64,000 nucleotides of DNA from Pseudoscleropodium purum (taxonomy: Eukaryota; Streptophyta; Bryopsida; Hypnales; Brachytheciaceae). The translations under genes were made by a program, and so were the position numbers. The DNA lies in contig OZ017803.1 in the NCBI GenBank assembly GCA_963969395.1, positions 2,666,001 to 2,730,000 on the forward strand. Reading direction: 5' to 3'. Positions within the stretch are counted from its first letter, which is position 1, and the number at the start of each line of letters is the position of its first letter. A model generated the notes under the pieces. It was given only the letters and a program-made list of their open reading frames with translations, was not told the DNA's origin and ran no database searches. Positions 1 to 12,069 of this stretch are shown here, one piece after another.

Positions 1-1950
1 TTTTTGCTTGCGAGAAGCCCCCTCCTGTGGCCAATTTTTGTTTGTGTAATAATAAGTGGGTCATGTGAAGTTGTGGACCCTCCCGGCCCAGCGGTGGTGG
101 TGGGTGAGGACGGATGGAGGGACAGCATTTGGGCGAGGCAATAATGTGCGAGTGGGGTCTGGAGTTTGTTTGTCCCATAGTTTGATATTTAGCTCTTGAC
201 TTGCGACTTGCATGTGTATGGGGACTGCAAAGGCTAAAAAATCTCTCTCACTGTTGTGTGCTTTTCTTTGCATTTGGTGGGGATTTGATATGGTAGTACA
301 TTACAAAATGGTGCAACATTTGCAATCCCCCACTCCTTGTAAGAATCACAGATATTTTTTTGAGTTTGCCAAAACTGGATTTTAACCCTTGAACGCCGGC
401 CGGGCTGGTGTCCACGGAAATCATCTGTTCTTATACTGTGTGCATTTTGAGATTAAAAAAAATGACGAAGCCTCCATTGGAAGTCAAGCTAACTATAATA
501 GAAGACCTTTCCTTTCCCCACAAAATTTGGAGGATGAATAGATGCACTTCTATCCTACACAACAAGATTATGTGTCATTCATCAATCAAAAAATGGTGGT
601 TGTGTTGTTTATGAGTCAAACCCATTGAATATGGCATTCAAAGTATGTATTTATCTTCAAATGGGAAAAAAATTGTTACAAGTTGTCAATGGCACTTTGG
701 AGTATAGGTAGATTAGTCCATCGCCACATAGATTTGCTATCTAAATACTTTGGAGAAGCAATTTGTCATCTCCCATATTTTCAAAAGATTGAAAAGTTTT
801 ATAGAAGTCATTATTTTACAAAAAGAATGAAGACATTTTGACAAGAAGTGAATTTTTGTGGTTTTTCAAAGCTAAAATGTTAAAGCATGAATAGATCCTT
901 GTTGCAGCATAGGTAGTCTCTTGTTAAAGTGTGGTCAAACATGTCCGCTCCCCAAGTGCATTGCCATCATGAGAAAAGGTTTGCTAAGATTGTGGTAATG
1001 GGTGGGCCATTGATGCAAATGGAAGGAGCATGTAAGTAAAGGTATTTGGTGTGGATGGTGGTATTAGGCAGTTTACTTTACTAAGATAGATATCGGGATA
1101 GATGTAGACTAAGTAAGCAATTATGTATTGAATTCTGAGGTAGAAGCATCTACTCTAGTTAGATGAAAGTAAACTCCTAAAGTATATTGGTAGCCTATAA
1201 TTCCTCAGCAAATGAACCCTTTCTAAAAATTTTGCATATTTATGCATCTATCTTTATAAATATGTAGTACTTACCTCAAATTCATCATACAAAAAGGGGG
1301 TTTTTAGAGGTATTTCAAACATTGATTGGGATGAATAAGAAGTTCTGTAGTAAAACAAAAACTATAGAACCTCTTTGTTCATCGTCTAGAATTAGGTAGG
1401 GGTTTATTTATAAGCATTTAAATGCTTAAAAGCACCAAAAATAATTGGAAAACACCAAGCCTATAGAAAAGATTTTAAAATTTTTTGGATAATGATGCCA
1501 AGTCGTTCCAATTTTTGAAAATAATTTTGATGAAACGGCCAATTTTAAATGAAATTCTTCTAAATATATGGATGAAGAGATAATTCTATCAAAAATATAG
1601 ATGAATACAAAAATATTTGGCTACATCATTTTCTTGAATGTTGTCACTTCAATAGAAACAAAAAAAACTACAAGTGAGACATTAGGGTACTAAGCTTAGG
1701 TTTAAAGACATTAATTCTAGATAATGGGTACCCGAGATTAATGTCTTTATACCTAAATATCCTCAAGGAAGTTCAAATTTTCTAAAATGTAGATGTATGT
1801 AATAAAGTACACTAATATAAAAGAATGATTAAGTGGTGATTGTTTAAACAAAAATTGTAAACCACAATCTCTTGATGATATTCAATTGGATTATCATTAT
1901 TTTAATTAATATCTACAAATAAAATTTAACTTACACAAATTAATTTTTTG
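1..1950. other. AT-rich intergenic DNA, no gene seen
   Basis: Short open frames only, none with recognisable protein character. The first 400 bp are less AT-rich than the rest, and may be the flank of a gene outside the window. Confidence 0.6.
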
Positions 1951-2716
1951 AACCCCTAAAGTCTTAAGGTCTTTTTTCAGCAAATTTCACTCAAAACTGC
2001 CATTTTTGTTGCATAGTGCAAGAAGCTTTAGAAATTATTATTTTTGCATATCTAAATGTAAGATCTTGCACTAGACTTTTACAAGAATGTGTGGAAGAAA
2101 TTTCAAAAACTTTCATTGCATGGATTACAATATATTTGCATTTGAAGTGAAGAAAATTGTATGTTTTTTTCAACTTGTCTACCTAGATTTTAAAGCTTTG
2201 TATCTTCCTAGCTTAAGTGTTTTACACCACACATGTTGAATTTAAATTGTTTATGTTGGAAAATTGAATTGAAAGTCTAAGAAAAAAAATTAGAAAACAA
2301 TTGATTTTCATTCCTTAATAAATTGTTAACTAGAAGTAGGTTCAAGGTTGAATAAGAAAAACTAAATCGTTAATAGCTTTAAGATGGAATTGAAACACAA
2401 TAATTCTAGTGGCAAGATTGTTTTAGCAAGTCAACTTAACCCCTTCAAACATTTTTCTTTGAAAAATCATAAAAATTGCATTCTAAAACAAATCTTGTAA
2501 GTTGTTTTTTCAAGGATATGTTTACATTCCCCCAAAACAAGATTGTCCATAACTTTCTCATCATTAGTCTAAATGAAATGAATCAAATCCTTCCATGTAG
2601 GAAAAAGTATTTCCTACAAGAGTCAAAATTCTAAAAATTTAATTTTGACTTTTTGTGATTTTTGCCTATCTAAAATCCATTTTGTTCCTTGAGGGGACTC
2701 TGGAATTTTAGGGGTT
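1951..2716. mobile_element. TIR element with TTGAA edges (~765 bp)
   Basis: Left end AACCCCTAAAGTC at 1951 and right end GGAATTTTAGGGGTT at 2715, with TTGAA directly repeated outside both CCCC ends. The interior shares short blocks with family A (AAACTGCCATTTTTG). Old and diverged; no ORF. Confidence 0.55.
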
Positions 2717-3884
2717 GAAAAGATTATTAATTGAAATGACAGTGGCTTTCATCAATTTTTCTTTCAAACAAGTTACAAAATTATGTGACATCCTAAATAT
2801 GGAGACCTTTTAACCTCCAAAGAGGAAGATGTTCAAATTTTGAACAAGCAAAGAACCACAATTCAAATTAAAAGGCAACTTAGAAAGCAAATATGTCTCA
2901 GGATAGAAATTGAAATGATAGAGACTTTTTGTTTTTTTGCATCCATCTAAATATTTGCAAATACTTTTGTTGGTGCTCTTACATTTTCCACGTATCAAAT
3001 TTCACAACTTTCCTTCACATATTTTCTGTGGTTTATAAATACTTATAACTTAAAATATTAACTTTTTAATTTGAAAATCACCCTTCAAAGATAATTTCAA
3101 TAAATAAATAAAATAAATATTTTTGAAATTAAACATAATTAGAATTTAACATTTTGGACTAAAAAAATCATATAGAAATTAGAAATATTCAATTTATTGT
3201 CAATTTTAGAAGCAATTTTCAATTAATAGTTTCAAATTTGATTGAAAAACATTGATTTATGTGGCACTTGATCTAATCATGTGAATATGATCAATCTATG
3301 TATCATATTCCAATTAAAATCACTACCAATTCTTGCAACATAGTTTTTTAAATTACAAATATATCATTGACAAAAATTTGAAGTATTACAATATGTCCTT
3401 GTTGATTTAAAAAATTTCAGCTAACACAATATTTTTTAATTTGAGATTTTTCAAAGTACCAAAGTTGCATCACCATAAATCTAACTGAATCCTCTTTAAT
3501 CAGAATATAATCTAAATATCTTTCTAGCATACATAATTTTTATTTAAGTCCAAAGGATCTATTTATAATATTTAAATTTAGTAAATATAGGATATTTTTA
3601 GATGTTTAAGAGAAATTACCTTATAGTCCTTGAAGTCCCAAATTCATTCAAAAGTCTCAAATTTCCAATTCAACAAATATTGTATTAGTTGCCTTACACT
3701 TCAAAATGTTGTCTTGATAATGTTCATCAACTTTGGAATGTGCCCAACTTGCCCCAGAGTCAACTTATTATATTTGGATTATTTTCAGAAGATTCAAGAT
3801 CATGTGCCAAATCCAATTTGTAGCAATATTTATATGTGATTTGTTATTAAAATGGACTAGGCATTCAAATTTTGGACACTAGAT

Positions 3885-4270
3885 GAAGGCAAATGGCACA
3901 TTTCTAGTATATACAAAAATGTAATTTTTTATCCATTGATTTTTTTGAAGATTCTTGTATTAGTTCTTTACTATCTATATACAATAGATTCTCAAGACTT
4001 TGCTTTGCAAATATTCTACAATACAAAGAATATCACTAGGTTTGCTTTGAAAAAATAAGATTTTCAATTCAAAAAATGATCCTTCACAATCGACTTAAAT
4101 TAAAAAGTAAAACAAAAATCTTCAAAAATCAATATGATTAAAACTTATCATTTTGAACTTCAAGGAAAAACTTCTTGTAAAAATCACAAATATTCAAACT
4201 ACAATTGATTACAGAAGGGATTTTCTATTTTTGGCTTCAAATTTTATTGAAAAATACTTGGTTTGTAAAT
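3885..4270. repeat. Interspersed repeat homologous to family C interior
   Basis: Aligns in the same direction with about 48150-48545. Shared blocks: TTTTTTTGAAGA(A)TCTTGT, AGACTTTGCTTT, CTTGTAAAAATCACA versus CTTGTTAAAATCACA, and TTCAAATTTTATTG versus TTTAAATTTTATTG. Probably an old copy of the same element without recognisable ends. Confidence 0.5.
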
Positions 4271-4769
4271 TAGATGTAAATTTTTTCCAAATATATATTT
4301 GTCTTGAGTTTTTGAATTTCAATGTGACAAAATCATCCTTTGATAACCTGTTGAAGAAGGATAATTCCTAATTGGAGATTACCCAATTTAGTATAATAAG
4401 TTCGTTCCAAGGGAGATGGTTAAGTAGGATTAATTTGCTAATAGGACTAATTCCTAAAATAGAATATTCAATTCTCAAATAGAAAACCAAGATCCAATTT
4501 AGAAATTTAGCAATCATTGAGACTACAATGACATCACAAAATAAATTCACATACATCAAATTGATTGTTCCAAATTCCAAGGTTTACATATTGTCCAACA
4601 TAGTACTATCATTTTAATTCTAAATTTCTCACTATAGCTCTTAAGATAGATACAACAATCACCGATTAGGATTCTACAATGGATTTCTTATTCACTGCTC
4701 TAAATCGGCCTCTTGTATTTCTCATAGTAATACATCCAAGTAAACTACAATTGATCTATCAATTACTCA

Positions 4770-5605
4770 CTCCAACTTGGATTTCTATCACACAATTTTA
4801 AATATCATTTCTTCACGCTCAGACTTTCACAAATTTAACCATCAGCGCTTCACTCTCCCAAATCAACTCCCGATTTGGAAAATTCTTCATCTAATCTTCA
4901 CATTCTGCACACACACAACAACGCCATACACTGGCCGAAACACACTTCCAACTAGGACACACACACAAACTGATCCAACCTTGAATCAACACCAACTAAC
5001 ACAGACACAATTCCCAATTGGGAATCACACAAGAAAACACAAACACATGCAGCCTTCACCGACTGGGACTCACTGGCATTCTCTCAACAGTGGACAAAGA
5101 AAAATGAATCCCAAATTGGAACTAATAGGACACAGTCCAAACGGTTACCAAATTGGAAGAGAAAGCCAACTAAAATTAGCCACCCATTAAGATCCCATTT
5201 GGCAACATTCATCAGACAACACTCACCTACTGACCTTCATCCCATTCGGTTGAACCCACTTCCATTCACAATTACTATTCACCTATTTGGAACTGACTAC
5301 TGACTCAACCAATTAACACACATTAAATTTCCAACTTGGAGCAAAAATCAACCCATACCAACCAGAGACTGAACTCAACTTGGAACTAAATCTTATCAAA
5401 CACTCCTGGCTAGAACTAACAACCTATTTCTTAACTAACAAATCGGAATCTCTCTTGATTAGACATCAACATAACAACCACTTGGTCTTAAACAAATAGC
5501 TTAAAACCACCCAATTGGACCATAAAAACCACAAACTAATACCAAAAAATCTCAATTAACACCCAAAACGGCTCAAAAATTTACAAATAAAAATCCAATT
5601 TGGTT
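4770..5605. repeat. Degenerate CCAA-TTGG motif array in G-poor DNA
   Basis: A roughly palindromic motif of the form CC(A)A(A/C/T)TTGGAA recurs at about 4773, 4870, 5011, 5111, 5148, 5192, 5284, 5331, 5377, 5481, 5511 and 5595. Spacing is most often 40-50 bp, and the spacers are rich in C and A and poor in G. A 137-codon open frame crosses it (4777-5190), but its composition is low-complexity (His/Thr/Gln/Pro), so I read it as fortuitous. Confidence 0.5.
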
Positions 5606-8453
5606 ATCTACATAACCTCTAGTCAATCCTTATAATCTCACATGGTTACATATGACAAATTTCATCAAAAGTTTTTTTCAATGTAAGACATTTCCAAATC
5701 TCATATTTTGAGCATCTTCTCTTCATTTATACCTCCAACTTTTAATGGTTAAATAATCCCTAAAGACCTAAGGCTTTTGGAGCAAAACACAAATGTTTTT
5801 AAAAAAAAAATGTAAATTCTATAATTGTTTTCAAGTTTACATAAAAGGAGATAGTGATAAGTTTGAAGAGTAGAATATATTTGTCCTATCAAGATTATAA
5901 AAGAAATTGTAGATTACTCAAATCAATTTTGAAGGTTTAATTTTTAGTAACACCAAAAATATATATTTAAATTTTGTAGCATTTGTAAATTATATATTAA
6001 TTGATCAAAATTACAATTTCAATTGATTTGTTGAAAAATAAAATATTTAATGATGTAAATATAATATATTCTTCAAATACTAAATTTTCCAACACTAAGC
6101 ATATACAATATACTATGTAGTTTTTATTTATTTAGTAGTCTTACTTACAATTGAAAAATTGAAAGTAAACATAATCTAAATGCATTAAATAAAATGGAAA
6201 TTTAAAAAAATTAAATGTTATTTAAAGTTGGACAAAAACTACTCTACAAAATAGTTGATTGGACATTTTGGGATTAAAATGATAGGCACATATATAAAAG
6301 CCAAGTTCAAAGATATATAAAGTAACATTGTATTCACATCGTTTTTGTATATTAATAATACTTTTTGAAAAAAATTTAGCAAAGAAATAAGTTTCATTTT
6401 AACAAAGCTTTATTGTTAAAATTATATAAATAGAATATGTATTCAAATAATTTAACAAAAATACAATTTCAATGGTATTTTCGTTTTTATATAGTGGATT
6501 TTTAGAATATGCCAATGGTCTAAGTAGAAATGTATTGAAATAGTAAATAATCAATGAATAAGGAATTATATCATGATGTAGCCTTGAATAAACAAAGCTC
6601 TACTCACTAAAACATCCATATTTTGACTAAATTTTTCTTTTTTAAACCACTTTTTACTCACTTGAAGCTTTGCAATAATGCTTAGAAGCATAAACTATGA
6701 AAAGAAGATTGAAAGAAGTGATTTAGTGAAAAAAATGGACAACCGTTTTATTGCAAATGTATAGATTTCGGAAGATTCACCTTCATTCCATCCAAGTTTT
6801 GGATATAGGCAATTAAAATACGAATCACCCAACATATCTAATATGTTAAAGTATACTTAATGACATTAAAAGTACATTGTACATTAACAATAAAATTGTG
6901 ATTACAATGTGAATAGATACTCAATTATCATAGACAATTGTTAATTAACAAAAAAAAAGACTATGTTCTTTAAGAGCCCAAAGTGCAACTTTCATTCAAC
7001 TTTACAATCTGCTCAAATAGCTTTGTAAGGTTGGAGATGCAATGCTTTTAGTGTCTATGGATTATGTATATTGGGATTGCAAATGCAAGAAAATCCACTA
7101 GATTGTTAGTCAGTCTAGGTATATGAAGGATGTGTTAGGCCATGCTAAAACTACTTTTTGATCAAATGCAATTTGATCTTGAAAAATAATCTTCATTGTC
7201 ATTTCAAACCATGCATATGATTAGACATCATCACTATATCCATTATCTTTATAAAATCTAAGATTTATAAAATTAAAAAATTAAAATCTAAAGAAAACAA
7301 TGCAAATGCAAGCTCAATAGATCATAACTTAGAATACCAAGAAAAAGAAAGTACTAATGATGTTTTTCATAAAACAAAAATATCAATATCATCTTAAATC
7401 TTATTGATGCCTACAAGTTTGGTATGTATTTATTATTATTTTTTATTATAGTCTAATATGTTATACTTTAACAATGAAGTTGCATATTATTTTTTTATAG
7501 AAGTACAAAATTCAACCTTTTGGATAGAAAAGGCTATAGATGAAAATTAAAGATTGAAGTCTACAATGGGAAGTTTAAACATTGATTGTATTAACACTAA
7601 TTATTTCTTTCTTCAGTAGCAATGTTTAAGATGGTATTTACGAGAGTTTCTAAAACTAAGCTAATAATTTGCTATGCTAAGTAATAAATAATTAATGATT
7701 TGAGTATATCATTGATGTCTTACATTGAATTAATAGAAAGGATAAAATTGACTTCTAATAATAAATAATTTCCATTCTTGTACATTGAGCTTTATATGCC
7801 TATTTGAAAAGATCATACAATTTTTCACTCAATACTAAGACACAAATCTTTTTAAAGAATGCTCTGTAATCTTGAGATGGTATTGCTAACATTTTCATAG
7901 ATAAAAAATGCTATTTCACCTATAGTAACTTTCAAAAGTTGCAAGCCACCATATAAATCACTCTTATAAATTGAAAAATTGAAATTGTGAAGTGAAATTT
8001 GGACATATTGATGTAAAAAAGGGATTAGAACTACCCTCATGTGTAATTTCATTTATAATAGACTATATTTAGACCTATTATTATTTGAATGAAATTTCTA
8101 TATAAAAATAAATTTTTTGTGAAAAGTCAAAATGTCTCATTTCTTTTTATAGGAAGAATGCACATCTTGACTAGAATCACATGTTACAAATTTCATGAAT
8201 TTTAGATTTTTATTGATTGAAACCTTATTGGTTGAAATCTAACTTCTAAATTTGTATTTTAAAATTTTTTCACTCCATAAATTATATGAAACATCATCTA
8301 CTGAAAACATCATCTTTCTGATGAGCATGCTACTAGAAAATTCACGGTTTGACTACACAAAAAATTTCAACAACCAACAAATAGCAATTCTACATTTCTC
8401 TGGATTGCTTAGGATTGTGGACATAGGTTAGAGATTCTTATCATAGCAACCTA

Positions 8454-8578
8454 AGGTATATTCGCACTTGGTGCTAAGGGTGATGTTTGCAATGTGAATC
8501 TGGTCTAGAAGTAGGTCTAAATGTGTTTCTAAAATCCTTAGTAACAGCACTCTTTTAACACCAAGTGCAAACATACCT
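8454..8578. mobile_element. 125-bp MITE with CTA duplication
   Basis: Terminal inverted repeats of about 24 bp, AGGTATATTCGCACTTGGTG at the left and CACCAAGTGCAAACATACCT at the right, flanked by CTA on each side. It lies about 325 bp beyond the PSY stop codon. Non-coding; superfamily uncertain. Confidence 0.65.
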
Positions 8579-8902
8579 CTAAACGTTCATTACATCACCT
8601 ACAGGATATGATTAAAGAGAAAGAGAAATGATCCCGAGTGCACGAGGTTTATTTGATAGATAGCAAAGATTGCTCAGTTATGCACAATTAAATGAACGAC
8701 CAGCTCACTTGACTAGTCAAACTACCCACCTACAAAAGATCGGCAACCTTGCCAACTTGACTGCATCTACAACCTCTGAATCTCTCTATAAGTTCGAGGG
8801 ACTTCGATGTCCGTCCAAAAGCGCAATAAAAGTACAGCCCATGCATGATTCCATGGAATAGCAAGTCCGGTAGTGGACCTCGTGATTTTATAATACAGCA
8901 GT

Positions 8903-11900
8903 TTACACTGACCGTGCTAACCTTGGTAGTGCATCTGGTGGTGGAAGCAATGCTCGGCCGTAGGCTATGGGGAGAGATGCAAGCTTCTTCCACTTGCCCA
9001 CGTACGCTCTTTTCGTGAAGTTATCGTAGTCATTGACTTCGAGGGCGTCCAGAATTTGTTGATAAAGAATGAGAGCGGACCAAACCTGTTAATAAGAGAA
9101 AACAAAAAATTAAGAACCTTGGAACAGACAGTGGAAAAAGGAAGTAAATTTCCCCACAATGGTTCAGCACTGATGAATCTCGTGAAATGTAGGTTTCAAT
9201 TCCTCTAGTCTATTGGACTCTATTGAAAGAAGATGAGCAATACGAACCAGTGAATGAAGTTACGTAACAGAGCAAGAACCATGGACTCGACCTTCACAGA
9301 AACTGAAGGAGAAACGACATCCACTCATCTACGTAAGAAACGAGAGGATAGTTGAGAGGGGAAAGTCTTCCTTACCGGCCAGCGGCTGTCTTTGTCGAGT
9401 TCACGTACACCCTTCTCTGCTTCAACAAAAAATACCCTGGCCCTCTTAATCTGATCTTTCATAAAAGCCCTCCATTTATCAGTGACCTTCCCAGCAAAAA
9501 TGTCTGCATCTGATAGTCCAAAGCGTGCCAGTTCATCTTGTGGAAGATAGATTCTCCCCCGTCGCGCACTGCAAACAAAAACGTTTTTCAAAGTAAGTGT
9601 CAATTTGATATTAGAGTTAATCGAAAAAGGTGTGAAACGAGGACCAGGGGCTGGAGTTTGAGAAAAACACAATACGAAACTCCTTGAAGCACCAAAACTA
9701 GGTCTGATGGAGTTTTGGTGGTGTGTCTCTTTTGTACTATTCTTAGTTAAACGTTCCTGACACCCTGTTACAAACCGGGGAAACCTCTACGATTAACTCT
9801 ATTATCACCAGAAGTTCACGTCGATGTGCTGAGACACTTAGAATTCGGTCGAACTGAAAAAGAATGTAGTCAGCATCCTTCCCATCAATTTATTGCAGGC
9901 TACTGAACTTCCCATCCCGAACAGCTGCATCATTCCAAAAGTCGAACCTAGTGAAGTTGACCTGAGAATATAAAATACCATTTTAACACATGGATAGCTG
10001 GAAGAAGAAGAAGAATTCTTACTCTTCTCCAACATCCCGCAGAATATTGGTGAGCTGATTAGCGATTCCCAACGCCAAAGCAGCGTTGTAGATATTTTGA
10101 GTGGTGTCTTTAGACTCGGGCGCGATGCCCATAACAGGTACGCTCATCAAACCCACTGTGCCGGCCACGTTGTAACAATACAAATAGAGTTCGTCAAAGT
10201 TTGCATATCGTGATTTCACCAAATCCATCCTCATCCCGTCAATCATATCTCTGAAGGGCTGCGGTAAAGAAACACAAGAACATGAATTCCAACACGTACA
10301 ACATTGAGGACACTATGATAAGCTTCACTAAAATGACGGGAAATTATAAACTCGGGAGAGTTTTATAAACTAGTACTCAACACAGTCAATGCCAGCTTAC
10401 ATGGTCCGCCCAGAAGTAAAACACGCAACATACAGTACGATCGTACTGCAGACTAGTTTCCGCGCGGAGAAGCGCAGTGAAGATTTGCTAGGGAAATAAT
10501 AAGCGACCATCAATACCTGGATATCCACAGGAAATTTGGTGACCGTATCAGAAAGAGCAGCATCTAGCATATCATAAGGCTGGCCGCGAAAAACATCCTC
10601 CAGTCTATCTTCCCATCTGTCGAGGGCAGTAGGGGTGATGCGAGACGCATTAGGTCCATCTACAAGTTCGTCTGTCCTCCTGCACCATACTGCACCAAGC
10701 AAAGAGACTTTTAACCTACTTGTCGTTGCAAAAAACAGTCGTCCCTTCCACAGCTACTGACCGCCACACGGTTCGTTTTCATAACAATAACCTAAATTTG
10801 TATGACGGGAGGTCTAAAACGCTCTTCTCAAAATCTTCTGTAAATAAGCAGCAATAAGCAGCAATAAGCAGCAGTACACCTCAACCTCTTTTCTCCCACA
10901 CTCTAGGATCACACCATCGTTCCAACAGAAAAGCTTTGTTGTTGTGTACAGTGTACACATGTAATTCAACAAGAATCTCCACATGCCAAGTTCTAAACTA
11001 TGTGAAATCACGTTGCGAGCCAAAGGATGACATAAAAGGGAGCCCGAAGTGTACATATCAACCTGATAACCTAATGCCCCAGACATTCAAATGGCATCAT
11101 TTAATCGTCCAAAAGGCTAAAAGACCCTAATACTCAAACAAAGCCCTATCCGGTAAAGGATTTACCATAGATAGCCCAGATAGCGCGTTGTCTCTCCGGA
11201 GTCATGAGTTTCGTTCCTGCAAGATAACAAAAGCAACCACTGATCAATGTCACTAACCAGATTATACTGTCGACTTCAAATCAATCATCACTGTAGTCAT
11301 TCCGCTTTCATCATTCCCCCCCAAAAGAATGACCTCAATGACGAAGTGAATACAAAAATATGATACCGAATCGAACGAATTTCAACAGCAATTCAAAGTA
11401 AACGATACCGATTGTAGCCACTGGAAACCAAACGATAGCGATTCGAAAGAAAAAATTTCCAACAATTGCGCGACTAAAACCGAGGTACTAAACCAAAGGA
11501 GAGTGGGTACCCAAGTAGAACGTCTTCGCGTACTCCGCACAAACCTCCCCGCACCGCACATACGCCTCCTCCAGCAACTCTACCGCCCCTCCCGCCGTCA
11601 TCAAGTCCGGCCTCACATCCTGCAAGGAATTTTCACTCCGCCGCTGCTGCTCATCCACCATAGCCGCCTGCTTCGCCACCACCTCAAACACCTTCTGCTC
11701 GGCCGACAAGAAACTCCTCTCTGACGGCTCCGTGGTCACACTAGACTGCACACGGAAGCCATGTAACCGCAAACTCGCGGCGCCTGCCCTGATACCTGCA
11801 CTAGAAAGAAGCTTCAAAGAAAATCCGCCATTGCCACTGCCACTGCCACTGCCATTGCCATCGTCATGGCTCCAAAGCTCTTTAGACGCTCCCACGAGTG

Positions 11901-12069
11901 CGCTATCTCGAAACGAGAGGCTGGATGCCGCAGCGCCTACTCGCAAGACCTGCATTGCGAAGAAACAATCGAGCTTCGTCAATTCTTGCGAGCTTGAAAC
12001 TGTTTTCGACGAGGTTTGGCTCAGATTGTGCGCGTTCGCGTGGCCTGGAAAGAGAATTGTTTGGTCCAA
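8903..12069 (-). CDS. PSY: Phytoene synthase, plastid (6 exons, 464 aa)
   Basis: Joins two geranylgeranyl diphosphates into phytoene, the first committed step of carotenoid synthesis, in the plastid. Coding exons, 5' to 3' on the minus strand: 12069-11511, 11216-11166, 10689-10517, 10258-10023, 9568-9376, 9085-8903. All introns are GT-AG and the phases agree. Both Asp-rich metal/diphosphate motifs are intact: DELVD (residues 210-214) and DVGED (336-340, split across exons 4/5). Other family blocks visible are [46 protein letters not shown] and [12 protein letters not shown]. Six exons with these junctions is, as I recall, the usual plant PSY layout. The Ser/Ala-rich N-terminus, poor in acidic residues, suggests a transit peptide. 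The first ATG (12069) adds 38 residues before a second in-frame ATG at 11955 ([12 protein letters not shown]), which looks like the more natural transit-peptide start. The end, LPRLARSV, is followed by TAA. Family assignment is secure; only the start codon is uncertain. Confidence 0.95.
10843..10874. repeat. 10-bp tandem repeat in PSY intron 2
   Basis: Three exact copies of AATAAGCAGC in a row inside the second intron of the phytoene synthase gene. A simple length-variable repeat; no function is implied. Confidence 0.85.
11830..11868. repeat. Trinucleotide-based microsatellite coding a Gly/Ser run in PSY
   Basis: Imperfect GCCACT/GCCATT repeats in exon 1 of PSY. On the coding strand they give alternating Gly with Ser or Asn at about residues 68-81, just inside the predicted transit-peptide region. 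Slippage here would lengthen or shorten a linker without a frameshift. Confidence 0.8.

Larger units (their letters stand above)
2717..8453. other. AT-rich intergenic DNA without genes
   Basis: Holds the family C relative at 3885-4270 and the CCAA-TTGG array at 4770-5605. The rest is unique AT-rich sequence with many stops in all frames. ATCCCTAAAGACCTAAGG near 5758 looks like one decayed terminus of the CCCCTAAAGG family. Confidence 0.6.

Noticed and set aside
4777..5190. 137-codon open frame
   Set aside because: Longest frame in the left intergenic block, but rich in His, Thr, Gln and Asn, without domains, and explained by the G-poor motif array it lies in.
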